NCBI GenBank assembly: GCA_963819635.1
Contig: CAWFWX010000003.1
Span: 620,001 to 684,000 of the forward strand
DNA from: JACVRW01 sp963819635
GTDB lineage: Bacteria > Actinomycetota > Thermoleophilia > Solirubrobacterales > Thermoleophilaceae
Length of the DNA: 64,000 nucleotides
Reading direction: 5' to 3'
In this document: positions 26,938 through 35,317 of the stretch, piece after piece
Layout of the letters: every line of letters begins with the position of its first letter
Numbering within the stretch: position 1 is the first letter of the stretch
Notes under the pieces: generated by a model
Databases searched by the model: none
What the model saw: the letters and a program-made list of their open reading frames with translations, nothing else
What the model was told of the DNA's origin: nothing
Program-made: the position numbers and the translations under genes

Positions 26938-27516
26938 TCAGGCCGCTTCGCGCGGGCCCAGGCCGAGCTCGTCCGCGTGCTCCTCCATCGCGGCGATCAC
27001 GAAGGCCACGTGCTCGTCGAACTCCACGCCGAGCTCCTCGGCGCCCTCGCGCACCTCGTCGCGGTTCACGCCGGCGGCGAAGCTCGGCTGCTTCAGCTTC
27101 TTCTTCACGGACTTGGGCGTCATGCCATGCACGCCGTCGGGGCGGACGTACGCGCAGGCCGCCACGAAGCCGGACAGCTCGTCGACCGCGTAGAGCGTCT
27201 TCGCCATGCGGGACTCGCGCGGCACGCCCAGGAAGCTCGCATGGCCGGCCACCGCGTCGATCAGCTCCTGCGGGTAGCCCTTCTCCTCGAAGAGCTTGAG
27301 CGCCTCGCGCGGATGCCCCGTGCCGAGATCGGGATAGCGCTCGTAGTCGAGGTCGTGGAGCAGCCCGGTGACGCCCCAGAGCTCCTCGTCCTCGCCGAAC
27401 TCGACCGCATAGGCGCGCATCGCGGCCTCGACTCCGAGCATGTGCTTGCGGAGCGACTCGGACTGCGTCCACTCACAGACGAGCTGCCATGCTTCCTCGC
27501 GCGTCGGCTGGGCCAT
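26938..27516 (-). CDS. HD-domain phosphohydrolase
   Basis: 192 aa. The HD signature is clear: HMLGVEAAMRAYA (first His), GLLHDLDYER (HD pair), and GHASFLG with a later Asp in AVDELSGFV. HD enzymes hydrolyse nucleotides or cyclic nucleotides; the substrate here is unknown. Its start is 44 nt from that of the divergent murA. It ends 26 nt before the SOS box, so readthrough into dinB is possible. Confidence 0.85.
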   Translation of the reverse strand: MAQPTREEAWQLVCEWTQSESLRKHMLGVEAAMRAYAVEFGEDEELWGVTGLLHDLDYERYPDLGTGHPREALKLFEEKGYPQELIDAVAGHASFLGVPRESRMAKTLYAVDELSGFVAACAYVRPDGVHGMTPKSVKKKLKQPSFAAGVNRDEVREGAEELGVEFDEHVAFVIAAMEEHADELGLGPREAA

Positions 27517-27560
27517 GGACGGCAGGGTATCCTCGTCGGCTCCCGAAACTCGGTCAGGTA

Positions 27561-28862
27561 ATGGAGAAGTTCATCATCGAAGGCGGGACGCCCCTCGCGG
27601 GGACGGTCACGCCGGCAGGGAACAAGAACGCCGCGCTGCCCGCGCTCGCCGCGTCGCTCCTGACGCGCGAGGAGGTCGTGCTGCGGAACATTCCCCGCAT
27701 CGCGGACGTCGAGGCGATGCTCGAGCTGCTGCGGCTGCTCGACGTCAAGGCCGAGTGGCGCGACGACAACGTGGTGTCGCTGCAGGCCGACCAGCTGAGC
27801 CACTCCGACGTGGACCGAGCCTGGGCCGAGCGAATCCGCGCCTCCTTCCTCCTTGCCGGGCCGCTGCTCGCACGCCGCGGCCGCGCCGACATGCCGCCGC
27901 CCGGCGGCGACGTGATCGGCCGGCGCCGGCTCGATCCGCACCTCGACGCCTTCCGCGCGCTCGGCGCCGATGTGAACGTCGACCGGAGCTGGTATCGCCT
28001 GTCGGCGGCCGAGGGTCTGCACGCCTGCGACTTCTTCATGGACGAGCCCTCGGTCATGGCGACCGAGAATGCGCTCATGGCCGCCGCGCTCACGCCCGGC
28101 TCGACCGTGATCCACAACGCGGCCTCGGAACCGCACGTCCAGGACCTGGCGCGCCTCCTGATGGCGATGGGAGCGCGCATCGAGGGCATCGGCTCGAACC
28201 TCATGATCGTCCACGGGCAGGAGGAGCTCGCCGGGGCCGACTACGCGATCGGGCCCGACTACATCGAGGTTGGGAGCTTCATCGCCCTGGCGGCGTGCAC
28301 GGGCGGCGAGCTGCGCATCACCGACACGATCCCCGACGACCTGCGCATGACCCGGCTCGCCTTCGAGCGGCTCGGCTGCCGTATCGAGTACGACGGCAAC
28401 GACGTGATCGTGCCCGGCGGCCAGCGGCTCCGGATCAAGTCGGACGAGGGCGACGCCATCTCGAAGATCGAGGACGGCCCCTGGCCCGCCTTCCCCGCCG
28501 ACCTCACGAGCATCGCCGTCGCCATGGCGACGCAGGCCGAGGGCCTCATCCTCATCCACGAGAAGATGTTCGAGAACCGCCTGTACTTCGTCGACAAGCT
28601 GGTCACGATGGGCGCTCGGGTGATCGTCTGCGACCCGCACCGCGCGGTCGTAAGCGGCCCGAGCCGGCTTCACGGCGAGCGCATGGAGAGCCCGGACATC
28701 CGGGCCGGCATGGCGATCCTCATCGCGGCCCTGTGCGCGGACGGGACCTCCGAGATCGGGAACATCCGCCAGATCGACCGCGGTTACGAGCGGATCGACG
28801 AGCGGCTGCGGCTGCTCGGCGCGCGCATCGAGCGCGTCGCCGCGGAGCGCGTGCCCGCCTAA
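27561..28862 (+). CDS. murA: UDP-N-acetylglucosamine 1-carboxyvinyltransferase
   Basis: First committed step of peptidoglycan synthesis: transfer of enolpyruvate from PEP to UDP-GlcNAc. The ATG giving MEKFIIEGGTPLAG is chosen; 433 aa. Substrate-binding K22 lies in GNKNAALPALAAS. The residue equivalent to E. coli Cys115 is Asp117 (codon GAC at 27909-27911, within PPPGGDVIGRRR). Cys-to-Asp enzymes stay active but are not alkylated by fosfomycin, as known for mycobacteria. The his operon follows 15 nt after its stop, so it may be the first gene of that operon. Confidence 0.94.
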   Translation: MEKFIIEGGTPLAGTVTPAGNKNAALPALAASLLTREEVVLRNIPRIADVEAMLELLRLLDVKAEWRDDNVVSLQADQLSHSDVDRAWAERIRASFLLAGPLLARRGRADMPPPGGDVIGRRRLDPHLDAFRALGADVNVDRSWYRLSAAEGLHACDFFMDEPSVMATENALMAAALTPGSTVIHNAASEPHVQDLARLLMAMGARIEGIGSNLMIVHGQEELAGADYAIGPDYIEVGSFIALAACTGGELRITDTIPDDLRMTRLAFERLGCRIEYDGNDVIVPGGQRLRIKSDEGDAISKIEDGPWPAFPADLTSIAVAMATQAEGLILIHEKMFENRLYFVDKLVTMGARVIVCDPHRAVVSGPSRLHGERMESPDIRAGMAILIAALCADGTSEIGNIRQIDRGYERIDERLRLLGARIERVAAERVPA

Positions 28863-28877
28863 CGCCGGGAGCGTCTT

Positions 28878-29831
28878 GTGACTCATCCGATCCCTCCGGG
28901 CACCCGGGACGTGTTGCCGGAGGAGATGCGCGAGCTGCGCGCCATCGGCGGCCGGATGCGCGACGCCTTCGCGGAGGCCGGCTATGGCGAGGTGCACACG
29001 CCGGCGCTCGAGTACGAGGAGGTGCTGCTGCGCGGCGACGCCCGGGCGGCGGGCGCGCGCTACCGGAGCTTCGACGACCAGGGAGCGGTCCTCGCTCTGC
29101 GCTCGGACATGACGATCCCGATCGCGCGGGTGGTGGCCACGCGCTACGCGGATGCGGAGCCACCGCTGCGGTTCTCCTACCTCGCGCACGCATGGCGCGC
29201 CACGGACCGCGGCGTGGGGGAGCCGCGCGAGTTCCTCCAGGCGGGGATCGAGCTGATCGGGGTGCCCGGCGCCGAGGGCGAGGCGGAAGTTGTTGCGCTC
29301 ACGATCGAGGCGCTGAGCGCCGCCGGCCTCAAGCGGCACAAGGTGGGCGTCGGGGACGGGGCGCTCTACCGCGGCCTGCTGGGCTCGTTCGGCGTCCCCG
29401 AGGATGCGCATCTGCCGCTGCTGGAGACCCTCTCGCGCCGCGACCTGGTGGGGCTCGAGGGGCAGGTCGATCAGCTCGGCCTGGAACCCGGCCAACGCGA
29501 TCTCCTCGTCAAGCTTCCGCAACTTCGGGGGGGCGGCGAGGTCCTCGACCAGACGCCCGGATTGGAGGGCCTCCAGAGCCTGCATGGGCACCTGGAGCGC
29601 CGCGGTGTCGCGGACCGGGTCATCTACGACCTCGGCCTCGTGCGCGAGCTCGGCTACTACACGGGCTCGGTGTTCGAGGTCTACGACCCCGCCGTGGGCT
29701 TCACGCTCGGCGGCGGCGGGCGTTACGACGAGCTGATCGGCCGCTTCGGCCGCGACCTGCCCGCGTGCGGCGTGGGGCTGGACGTGCAACGCGTCCACCT
29801 CGCCCAGGCGGCCGAGGAGGCGCTGGCGTGA
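28878..29831 (+). CDS. hisZ: ATP phosphoribosyltransferase regulatory subunit
   Basis: 317 aa, GTG start. It is a class II aminoacyl-tRNA synthetase-like protein (PPGTRDVLPEEMRE, ALRSDMTIPIARVVA, GGGGRYDELIGRFG) but lacks the HisRS C-terminal anticodon domain. This, together with the adjacent short-form hisG, identifies HisZ rather than HisS. It pairs with HisG in a hetero-octamer and makes it active and histidine-sensitive. Its stop overlaps the hisG start (GTGA). Confidence 0.9.
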   Translation: MTHPIPPGTRDVLPEEMRELRAIGGRMRDAFAEAGYGEVHTPALEYEEVLLRGDARAAGARYRSFDDQGAVLALRSDMTIPIARVVATRYADAEPPLRFSYLAHAWRATDRGVGEPREFLQAGIELIGVPGAEGEAEVVALTIEALSAAGLKRHKVGVGDGALYRGLLGSFGVPEDAHLPLLETLSRRDLVGLEGQVDQLGLEPGQRDLLVKLPQLRGGGEVLDQTPGLEGLQSLHGHLERRGVADRVIYDLGLVRELGYYTGSVFEVYDPAVGFTLGGGGRYDELIGRFGRDLPACGVGLDVQRVHLAQAAEEALA

Positions 29832-30454
29832 ACGAGCGGCTCACGATCGCGGTGCCGCGCGGCGCGCTCTTCGGCGGCACCCTCGACCTGCTCGACCGGC
29901 TCGGGATCGACACCTCCGAGGTGCGCTCGAACGACCGCCGCCTGCTGTTCGCCGACGTCGGGATCGTGACCATGCGCCCCAGTGACGTGCCGACCTACGT
30001 GGAGCACGGCTCCGCGGACATCGGCATCACCGGCAAGGACGTGCTCCTCGAACAGTCGCACCGCAGGGTCTACGAGCTGCTCGACCTCGGCTACGGCCAG
30101 TGCGACATGGTCGTGGCGGCGCCCGACCGCGGCGACCCGATCGGCGACGCGCTGCGCCGGCTGGGCCGCGTGCGAATCGCGACGAAATATCCGCGCGTGG
30201 CCGGCGAGCATTTCGCGGCGACCGGGCGCCAGGCGGAGATCGTCGAGGTGAAGGGCTCGGTCGAGCTCGCGCCCCTGACCGGGCTGGTCGACGGCATCGT
30301 GGACCTGACCGCGTCCGGCAAGACGCTCGCGGAGAACAACCTCCGCGCCGTGGAGACGATCGCAACCTGCACCGCCCGCCTGATCGCGAACCCGGTGGCG
30401 CACAAGCTCAAGGCGGCGGAGATCGACGCGATCGTGGAGAAGGTGAGGGGATGA
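29828..30454 (+). CDS. hisG: ATP phosphoribosyltransferase, short form
   Basis: First step of histidine synthesis: joins ATP to PRPP. 208 aa, so it lacks the C-terminal ACT-like regulatory domain and depends on HisZ, encoded just upstream. The start is the GTG overlapping the hisZ stop. Motifs include TIAVPRGALFGGTLDLLDRL, RPSDVPTYVEHGSADIGITG and the PRPP loop DGIVDLTASGKTLAENN. Its TGA overlaps the ATG of the hisD remnant. Confidence 0.93.
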   Translation: MNERLTIAVPRGALFGGTLDLLDRLGIDTSEVRSNDRRLLFADVGIVTMRPSDVPTYVEHGSADIGITGKDVLLEQSHRRVYELLDLGYGQCDMVVAAPDRGDPIGDALRRLGRVRIATKYPRVAGEHFAATGRQAEIVEVKGSVELAPLTGLVDGIVDLTASGKTLAENNLRAVETIATCTARLIANPVAHKLKAAEIDAIVEKVRG

Positions 30455-31691
30455 GGATCAGGCGCAACCGGGTGGCCGGCTCAGCGCGCCGAATTCTGCG
30501 GTGCGACGCCGGTCGCGGAGATCATCCAGGAGGTGCGCATCCGGGGCGACGCGGCGGTGCTCGAGTTCACCGAGCGGTTCGACCACGCCGAGCTCGGCCC
30601 GGACGCAGCTTCGAGTGGACCCGAACGAGCTGGAGGCATCTGTCGGCGTCCTGGAGCGCGGACGTGCTCGCCGGGCTCCGGACCGCGATCGCGAACGTCA
30701 GGGCGGTCGCGAAGGCGCAGGTTCGTGACGAACCGGTGAACGTGGAGCTCCCGGAGGGCCACAGCGTCGAGGTCGCCGAGCATCCCGTCCGGCGCGCGGC
30801 GGTGTACGTGCCGGGTGGCCGTGCGCCGTACCCGTCGACAGTCGTGATGGGTGCCGTGACGGCGCGAGCCGCCGGGCGTGCGCGAGATCGCCGTATGCGC
30901 ACCGCCGGGGCCGGGCGGCAGGGCGCATCCGGTGATCCTCGCCGCCTGCGTCCTGTGCGAGGTGAGCGAGGTGTACCGGATGGGCGGTGCCCAGGCCATC
31001 GCCGCGCTCGCATTTGGAACCGAGTCGGTGCAGGCCGTTGACGTGATCGTCGGCCCCGGCAACCCGTTCGTGCAGGAGGCGAAGCGCCAGCTCGTCGGGC
31101 AGGTCGGGATCGACGGAATCGCGGGACCGAGCGAGCTCGTCGTCGTCGCCTCGGCCGGGGCGGATCCGAGCTGATCGCGCTCGATCTCATGGCGCAGGCA
31201 GAACACGGCGAGGACAGCCCGGTGTACTGCATCTCGCCCGAGAGCTCGCTGCTGGATGAGGTCGCCGAGATCCTCGCCGGGCTCTGGCCGAAGCGCCCGA
31301 GCGTCACGAACGCGGAGGTGCAGCTCATTGACGTGAGCGACGCGGCGGGGGCGCTCGAGGTCGGGCCGAGGAGATCGCGCCCGAGCACCTCCAGCTCATG
31401 GGGGAGGAGGCCGAGGCGCTCGCCGACCGGGTTAGGAACGCCGGCTGCCTGTTCGTAGGTGCCGCCGCCGCCACCGCGTTCGGCGACTACGTCGCCGGCT
31501 CCAACCACGTGCTGCCCACCGGTGGCGCCGCCCGGTTCCAGTCGGCGCTGTCGCCCGCGACCTTCCGGCGGCGCATGGCGCGCGTATCCTTGCCGCCCGA
31601 GGCGGCCAGTCGCCTCGCGCCCGCCGGTGCCGCGCTCGCGCGTGCCGAGGGCTTTCCTGTGCACGCAGAATCCATGGAGCGCCGCGCGTGA
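30451..31691 (+). pseudogene. hisD: histidinol dehydrogenase, broken by multiple indels
   Basis: HisD oxidises histidinol to histidine in two NAD-linked steps. The whole protein can be traced but only by changing frame repeatedly. RIRGDAAVLEFTERFDHAEL is followed by an extra base near 30607. LRVDPNELEASVGVLE is followed by a shift near 30657, ADVLAGLRTAIANVRAVAKA by an extra base near 30876, and VREIAVCAPPGPGG to SELVVVASAGADP by a missing base near 31168. ELIALDLMAQAEHGEDSP is followed by a missing base near 31364, then EEIAPEHLQLMGEEAEAL to the end. The first 25 codons are also shifted and short. Overlaps with hisG and hisB are preserved. Either a young pseudogene or a patch of poor sequence. 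Confidence 0.88.
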
Positions 31692-32278
31692 GCCGCACCT
31701 CGCAGATCCACCGGACGACGGGTGAGACCGACGTCCAGCTGTCACTCGACCTCGACGGCACCGGCGCGGGCGAGCGCGAGACCGGCGTGGGCTTCTTCGA
31801 CCACCTGCTCGACTCCGTCGCGCGCCACGGGCTGTTCGACCTCGAGGTGCACGTTGACGGGGATCTCGAGACGGGTCCGCACCACACGGTCGAGGACACC
31901 GGCATCGCGTTCGGGCAGGCGGTCGACGAGATCCTCGGCGACCGCGCGGGGATCCGCCGCTTCGGCCACGCCGTCGTGCCCATGGACGAGGCCCGCGCCT
32001 CGGCCTCGATCGACATCTCGGGCCGCCCGTTCACGTCATTCGAGGCCGACTTCCCGGCCGAGCGCGTGGGCGACTTCGACACCGACCTCACCGAGGAGTT
32101 CCTTCGCGCGGTCGCGAACACGGCCAAGCTGACCCTGCACGTCCGCGTCGAGGCCGGGACGAACGCGCACCACATGGTCGAGGTGTCGTTCAAGGCATTC
32201 GCGCGCGCGCTGCGCGAGGCCGTGGAGGCCGACGACCGCGTCGAGGGCGTCGTTCCCTCGACCAAGGGCGTTCTTTGA
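31688..32278 (+). CDS. hisB: imidazoleglycerol-phosphate dehydratase
   Basis: 196 aa, GTG start overlapping the hisD end. Metal-binding motifs are GVGFFDHLLDSVARHG, HHTVEDTGIAFGQA, SIDISGRPF and NAHHMVEVSFKAFARAL. It is the stand-alone dehydratase with no phosphatase domain, as usual outside proteobacteria. Mn-dependent dehydration of IGP to imidazole acetol phosphate. Its stop overlaps the TTG start of hisH. Confidence 0.95.
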   Translation: MSRTSQIHRTTGETDVQLSLDLDGTGAGERETGVGFFDHLLDSVARHGLFDLEVHVDGDLETGPHHTVEDTGIAFGQAVDEILGDRAGIRRFGHAVVPMDEARASASIDISGRPFTSFEADFPAERVGDFDTDLTEEFLRAVANTAKLTLHVRVEAGTNAHHMVEVSFKAFARALREAVEADDRVEGVVPSTKGVL

Positions 32279-32928
32279 CCCGTATCGCGATCCTCGACTA
32301 CGGCATGGGGAACCTGCGCTCGGTGAGCAAGGCGCTCGAGCACGTCGGCGCCGAGCCGCTCCTCACGAGCGACCACGCTCGGGTGCGCGAGGCCGACGGG
32401 ATCGTGCTGCCGGGCGTGGGGGCGATGCCGAAGGCGATGGAGCGCGTGCACGAGCTTGCGCTCGACGGGCTGCTGCGCGAGCGCGTTGAGGCCTCGGTCC
32501 CCGTGATCGGGCTCTGCATGGGGATGCAGCTGCTGTTCGACTCGACGACCGAGCAGGGCGGTGCGGAGGGGGTAGGGCTGCTGCGGGGCCCGGTCGAGGC
32601 GCTCGACGCGCCCGGCCTCAAGGTGCCGCAGATCGGCTGGAACCCGGTCAGCTGGAGGCGCACGAGCCCCCTGAACGCCGGCCTGCCCTCGCCGTGCGCC
32701 TTCTACCACGCCAATTCCTTCGCGCCGCGGCCGTCGGATCCCGGCGCTGTGCTCGGCACGGCCGAGTACGGGACCGAGTTCGTCAGCGTGGTGGAGCAGC
32801 CGCCGGTGTACGGGCTCCAGTCCCACCCGGAGAAGTCCGGCCCGGACGGGCTGCGCCTCCTGAAGAACTTCGTGGCGCTCGTCGCCGTTGCGCAAGCCGC
32901 GGGCGGTGCCCGCGGCGCAGCGACGTGA
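32275..32928 (+). CDS. hisH: imidazole glycerol phosphate synthase, glutaminase subunit
   Basis: 217 aa, TTG start overlapping the hisB stop (TTGA). Class I glutamine amidotransferase: nucleophile Cys81 in VIGLCMGMQLLF, with the His/Glu pair in GLQSHPEKSG. It supplies ammonia to HisF, encoded two genes on. The N-terminal oxyanion-region segment LPGVGAMPKAM is typical of HisH. Confidence 0.94.
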   Translation: MTRIAILDYGMGNLRSVSKALEHVGAEPLLTSDHARVREADGIVLPGVGAMPKAMERVHELALDGLLRERVEASVPVIGLCMGMQLLFDSTTEQGGAEGVGLLRGPVEALDAPGLKVPQIGWNPVSWRRTSPLNAGLPSPCAFYHANSFAPRPSDPGAVLGTAEYGTEFVSVVEQPPVYGLQSHPEKSGPDGLRLLKNFVALVAVAQAAGGARGAAT

Positions 32929-32932
32929 TCCG

Positions 32933-33655
32933 ATGATCCTCCTGCCGGCGGTGGACATCCGCGACGGCAAGGCGGTGCGGTTGCGCCAGGGCCATTTCGA
33001 CGAGGAGACCGTCTACGCCGACGACCCGCTCGAGGCCGCGCGCTCGTTCGTTGACGCGGGCGCGCGCTTCCTGCACGTCGTCGACCTCGACGGCGCGCGC
33101 GAGGGCGAGCCGGTGAACCTCCACCACGTGGAGCGGATCGCGTGGGAGCTCGAGGTCCCCATCGAGCTGGGGGGCGGGCTGCGCTCGATCGCGTCGATCC
33201 GGCGCGCCCTGGCCGCCGGCGCGGCGCGCGTCGTGCTCGGCACGGCCGCCTTCACGGATCCCGACCTGCTCGACGAGGCACTGCGCGCCTTCACGTCGCG
33301 GATCCTCGTCGGGGTCGACGTGCGCGGCGGGATGGTGTCCGTCGCGGGCTGGACGCGTGAGACGCAGATGCGCGGCGAGGACGCGATCCGCCGGATGCAG
33401 GAGCGGGGTGTCACGCGCTTCGTGTACACGAACGTCGACCGCGACGGCATGCTCGAAGGCCCCGACCTGGACGAGGTGAGGCGCGTCGCGGAGGCGGTGC
33501 GCGGGCGCTTCCTCTATTCGGGCGGCATCGGCTCGCTCGACGACCTGAGGGCGCTGCGCGAGCTGCGCGTGTTGAACCTGGCAGGCGTGATCTCCGGGAA
33601 GGCTCTGTACGAGGGCCGGTTCGGGGTGCGCGAGGGCCAGGAGGTGCTCGCCTGA
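32933..33655 (+). CDS. hisA: ProFAR isomerase
   Basis: 240-aa TIM barrel; the ATG giving MILLPAVDIRDGKAVRL is chosen over an upstream frame extension that overlaps hisH. Catalytic Asp residues lie in PAVDIRDG (general base) and in VYTNVDRDGMLEGP (second half). Phosphate loops are IELGGGLRS and YSGGIGSLDDL. In some actinobacteria this enzyme (PriA) also serves tryptophan synthesis; that cannot be decided from sequence alone. Its stop overlaps the hisF start (TGATG). Confidence 0.92.
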   Translation: MILLPAVDIRDGKAVRLRQGHFDEETVYADDPLEAARSFVDAGARFLHVVDLDGAREGEPVNLHHVERIAWELEVPIELGGGLRSIASIRRALAAGAARVVLGTAAFTDPDLLDEALRAFTSRILVGVDVRGGMVSVAGWTRETQMRGEDAIRRMQERGVTRFVYTNVDRDGMLEGPDLDEVRRVAEAVRGRFLYSGGIGSLDDLRALRELRVLNLAGVISGKALYEGRFGVREGQEVLA

Positions 33656-34413
33656 TGCTGCTGCGCCGGGTGATCCCGTGCCTCGACGTGGACAAGGGGC
33701 GCGTGGTCAAGGGAGTGGAGTTCGTGAACCTGCGCGACGCCGGCGACCCGGTCGAGCTCGCCGTGCGCTACCAGGACGAGGGCGCCGACGAGATCGTCTT
33801 CCTGGACATCACGGCCTCGCACGAAAAGCGTGAGACGGTCGCGGAGCTGGCGCGGCGCTGCGCCGACGACGTGTTCATCCCGTTCACGATCGGCGGCGGA
33901 GTGCGCACCGCCGAGGACGCCCAGGCCGTGCTCGACGCGGGGGCGGACAAGGTCTCTGTGAACTCCGCGGCGGTCGCGCGGCCCGAGCTGCTGTCGGAGC
34001 TCGCCGAGATCTTCGGCGCCCAGTGCGTGGTCCTCGCGATCGACGCCCGCCGCGAGGAGGACGGCTCCTACGCCGTCTACGTGAACGGAGGCCGGACCCC
34101 GGTCGGCCGCGACGCGATCGAGTGGGCCCGCGAGGGCGCGGAGCGCGGAGCGGGGGAGATCCTGCTGACGAGCATGGACCGCGACGGAACCGAGGACGGC
34201 TACGAGCTCGAGCTGACCCGCGCCGTCTCGGACGCGGTGGACGTCCCCGTGATCGCGTCAGGCGGCGCCGGAACTCTCGATCACCTGGTCGACGCGGTGG
34301 AGCAGGGCGGCGCCGACGCCGTCCTGTGCGCCTCGATCTTCCATTACGGGCACTACAGCGTGCGCCAAGCGAAGGAGCGAATGCGCGCCGCGGGGATCCC
34401 CGTCAGGCTATGA
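33655..34413 (+). CDS. hisF: imidazole glycerol phosphate synthase, cyclase subunit
   Basis: 252-aa TIM barrel with the catalytic Asp pair in IPCLDVDKGRVVKG and VVLAIDARREEDG. Phosphate sites are TIGGGVRTAED and IASGGAGTLDHL. It acts with HisH to form IGP and AICAR. It is the last his gene here: hisC, hisE, hisI and hisN are not in the window. It ends against the convergent RTX-like gene (6-nt overlap). Confidence 0.95.
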   Translation: MLLRRVIPCLDVDKGRVVKGVEFVNLRDAGDPVELAVRYQDEGADEIVFLDITASHEKRETVAELARRCADDVFIPFTIGGGVRTAEDAQAVLDAGADKVSVNSAAVARPELLSELAEIFGAQCVVLAIDARREEDGSYAVYVNGGRTPVGRDAIEWAREGAERGAGEILLTSMDRDGTEDGYELELTRAVSDAVDVPVIASGGAGTLDHLVDAVEQGGADAVLCASIFHYGHYSVRQAKERMRAAGIPVRL

Positions 34414-35299
34414 GCGCCGACGCTCGCAGTTGCCCCTGAGCGTGTCGAGGGCGCCGCGGAGCACCGTGTCGAACCCGCTCCCGCAGTCGACGAAGTCACG
34501 GCCCTGGCCCGGGACGAGCCGATCGCGACCCAACCCGCCCGTCAGCCGGTCCGACCCGGGTCCTCCGCGCAGCCTGTCGTCGCCGGCGTTCGCCCAGAGA
34601 ATGTTGGGCAGCGCGTTCCCTACGAGCGTGTCGCTGACCGCTCCGCCGATGATGGAGTCCACGTCAGAGCGGATCCGGTCGCGCTCGCCCCGCTCACCGT
34701 CGTCGGCGTCGCCTTCGAGGTCGGCGTGGACGGCGCCCACGCGCTCCTCATACGAGACCCGGTCCGCGTAGCGCCTGTCGCCACTCCCGCCGCTGAACAC
34801 GTCGCTTCCGTTCGCGGCGGCCCCCTCGAGGAACAGATCGATGCTGAGGCCACCGGTCATCCGGTCGTCTCCCTCGCCGCCGGCGAACCGGAAGAAGGCC
34901 GTGCGATCGCCGTTGCCCAACAGGACGTCGTCGCCGGTTCCTCCGGACAGCACGGCCGGAATCGCCGATCGTGTCGACTCGCACCCGGTCGTCGCGGTCG
35001 CCGGCGTCCACCTCGATCGCGCCCGACGTGTCCATCGGCTGTTCACACGTCACGCTGCCGTCGGCCTGCGCGGTGCAGTCGGCGCCGGCGGCCGGCGGGA
35101 CGGAGTCCGAGACCCGTATGTCGCCGCCCATGTACTGAACCGCGATGCGGTTGACCTCGCCGGGTGCCGCCACGATCCGCAGCGTCCAGACCTGGCCCGT
35201 CCCGTCGAACCCGAGCGATCCGCTCACGGTGGCTGCGTGGGCCTGCGGCGCGAAAACGAGGCCCGCGAGCAGAGACGCCACGATCCAACTGCGCTTCAT
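34408..35299 (-). pseudogene. secreted RTX/hemolysin-type calcium-binding repeat protein, frameshifted
   Basis: The gene starts with a Sec signal peptide (MKRSWIVASLLAGLV, cleavage near AHA-A), followed by a beta-type domain and an acidic stretch (EVDAGDRDDRVRV). The frame then shifts by one base between about 34950 and 34975. The second frame carries Gly/Asp-rich nonapeptide-like repeats: GGTGDDVLLGNGDRT, GGEGDDRMTGG, NAGDDRLRGGPGSDRLTGG and GLGRDRLVPGQGRD. Such repeats bind calcium in a parallel beta-roll outside the cell. About 296 aa if repaired. No type I secretion genes are nearby; the signal peptide suggests Sec export instead. Confidence 0.7.
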
Positions 35300-35317
35300 C
35301 TTGCTAGGACTAACACC

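Noticed and set aside
27261..29798. 845-codon open frame on the minus strand across murA and hisZ
   Set aside because: Antisense shadow of conserved genes; the His/Arg/Val-rich product has no recognisable fold.
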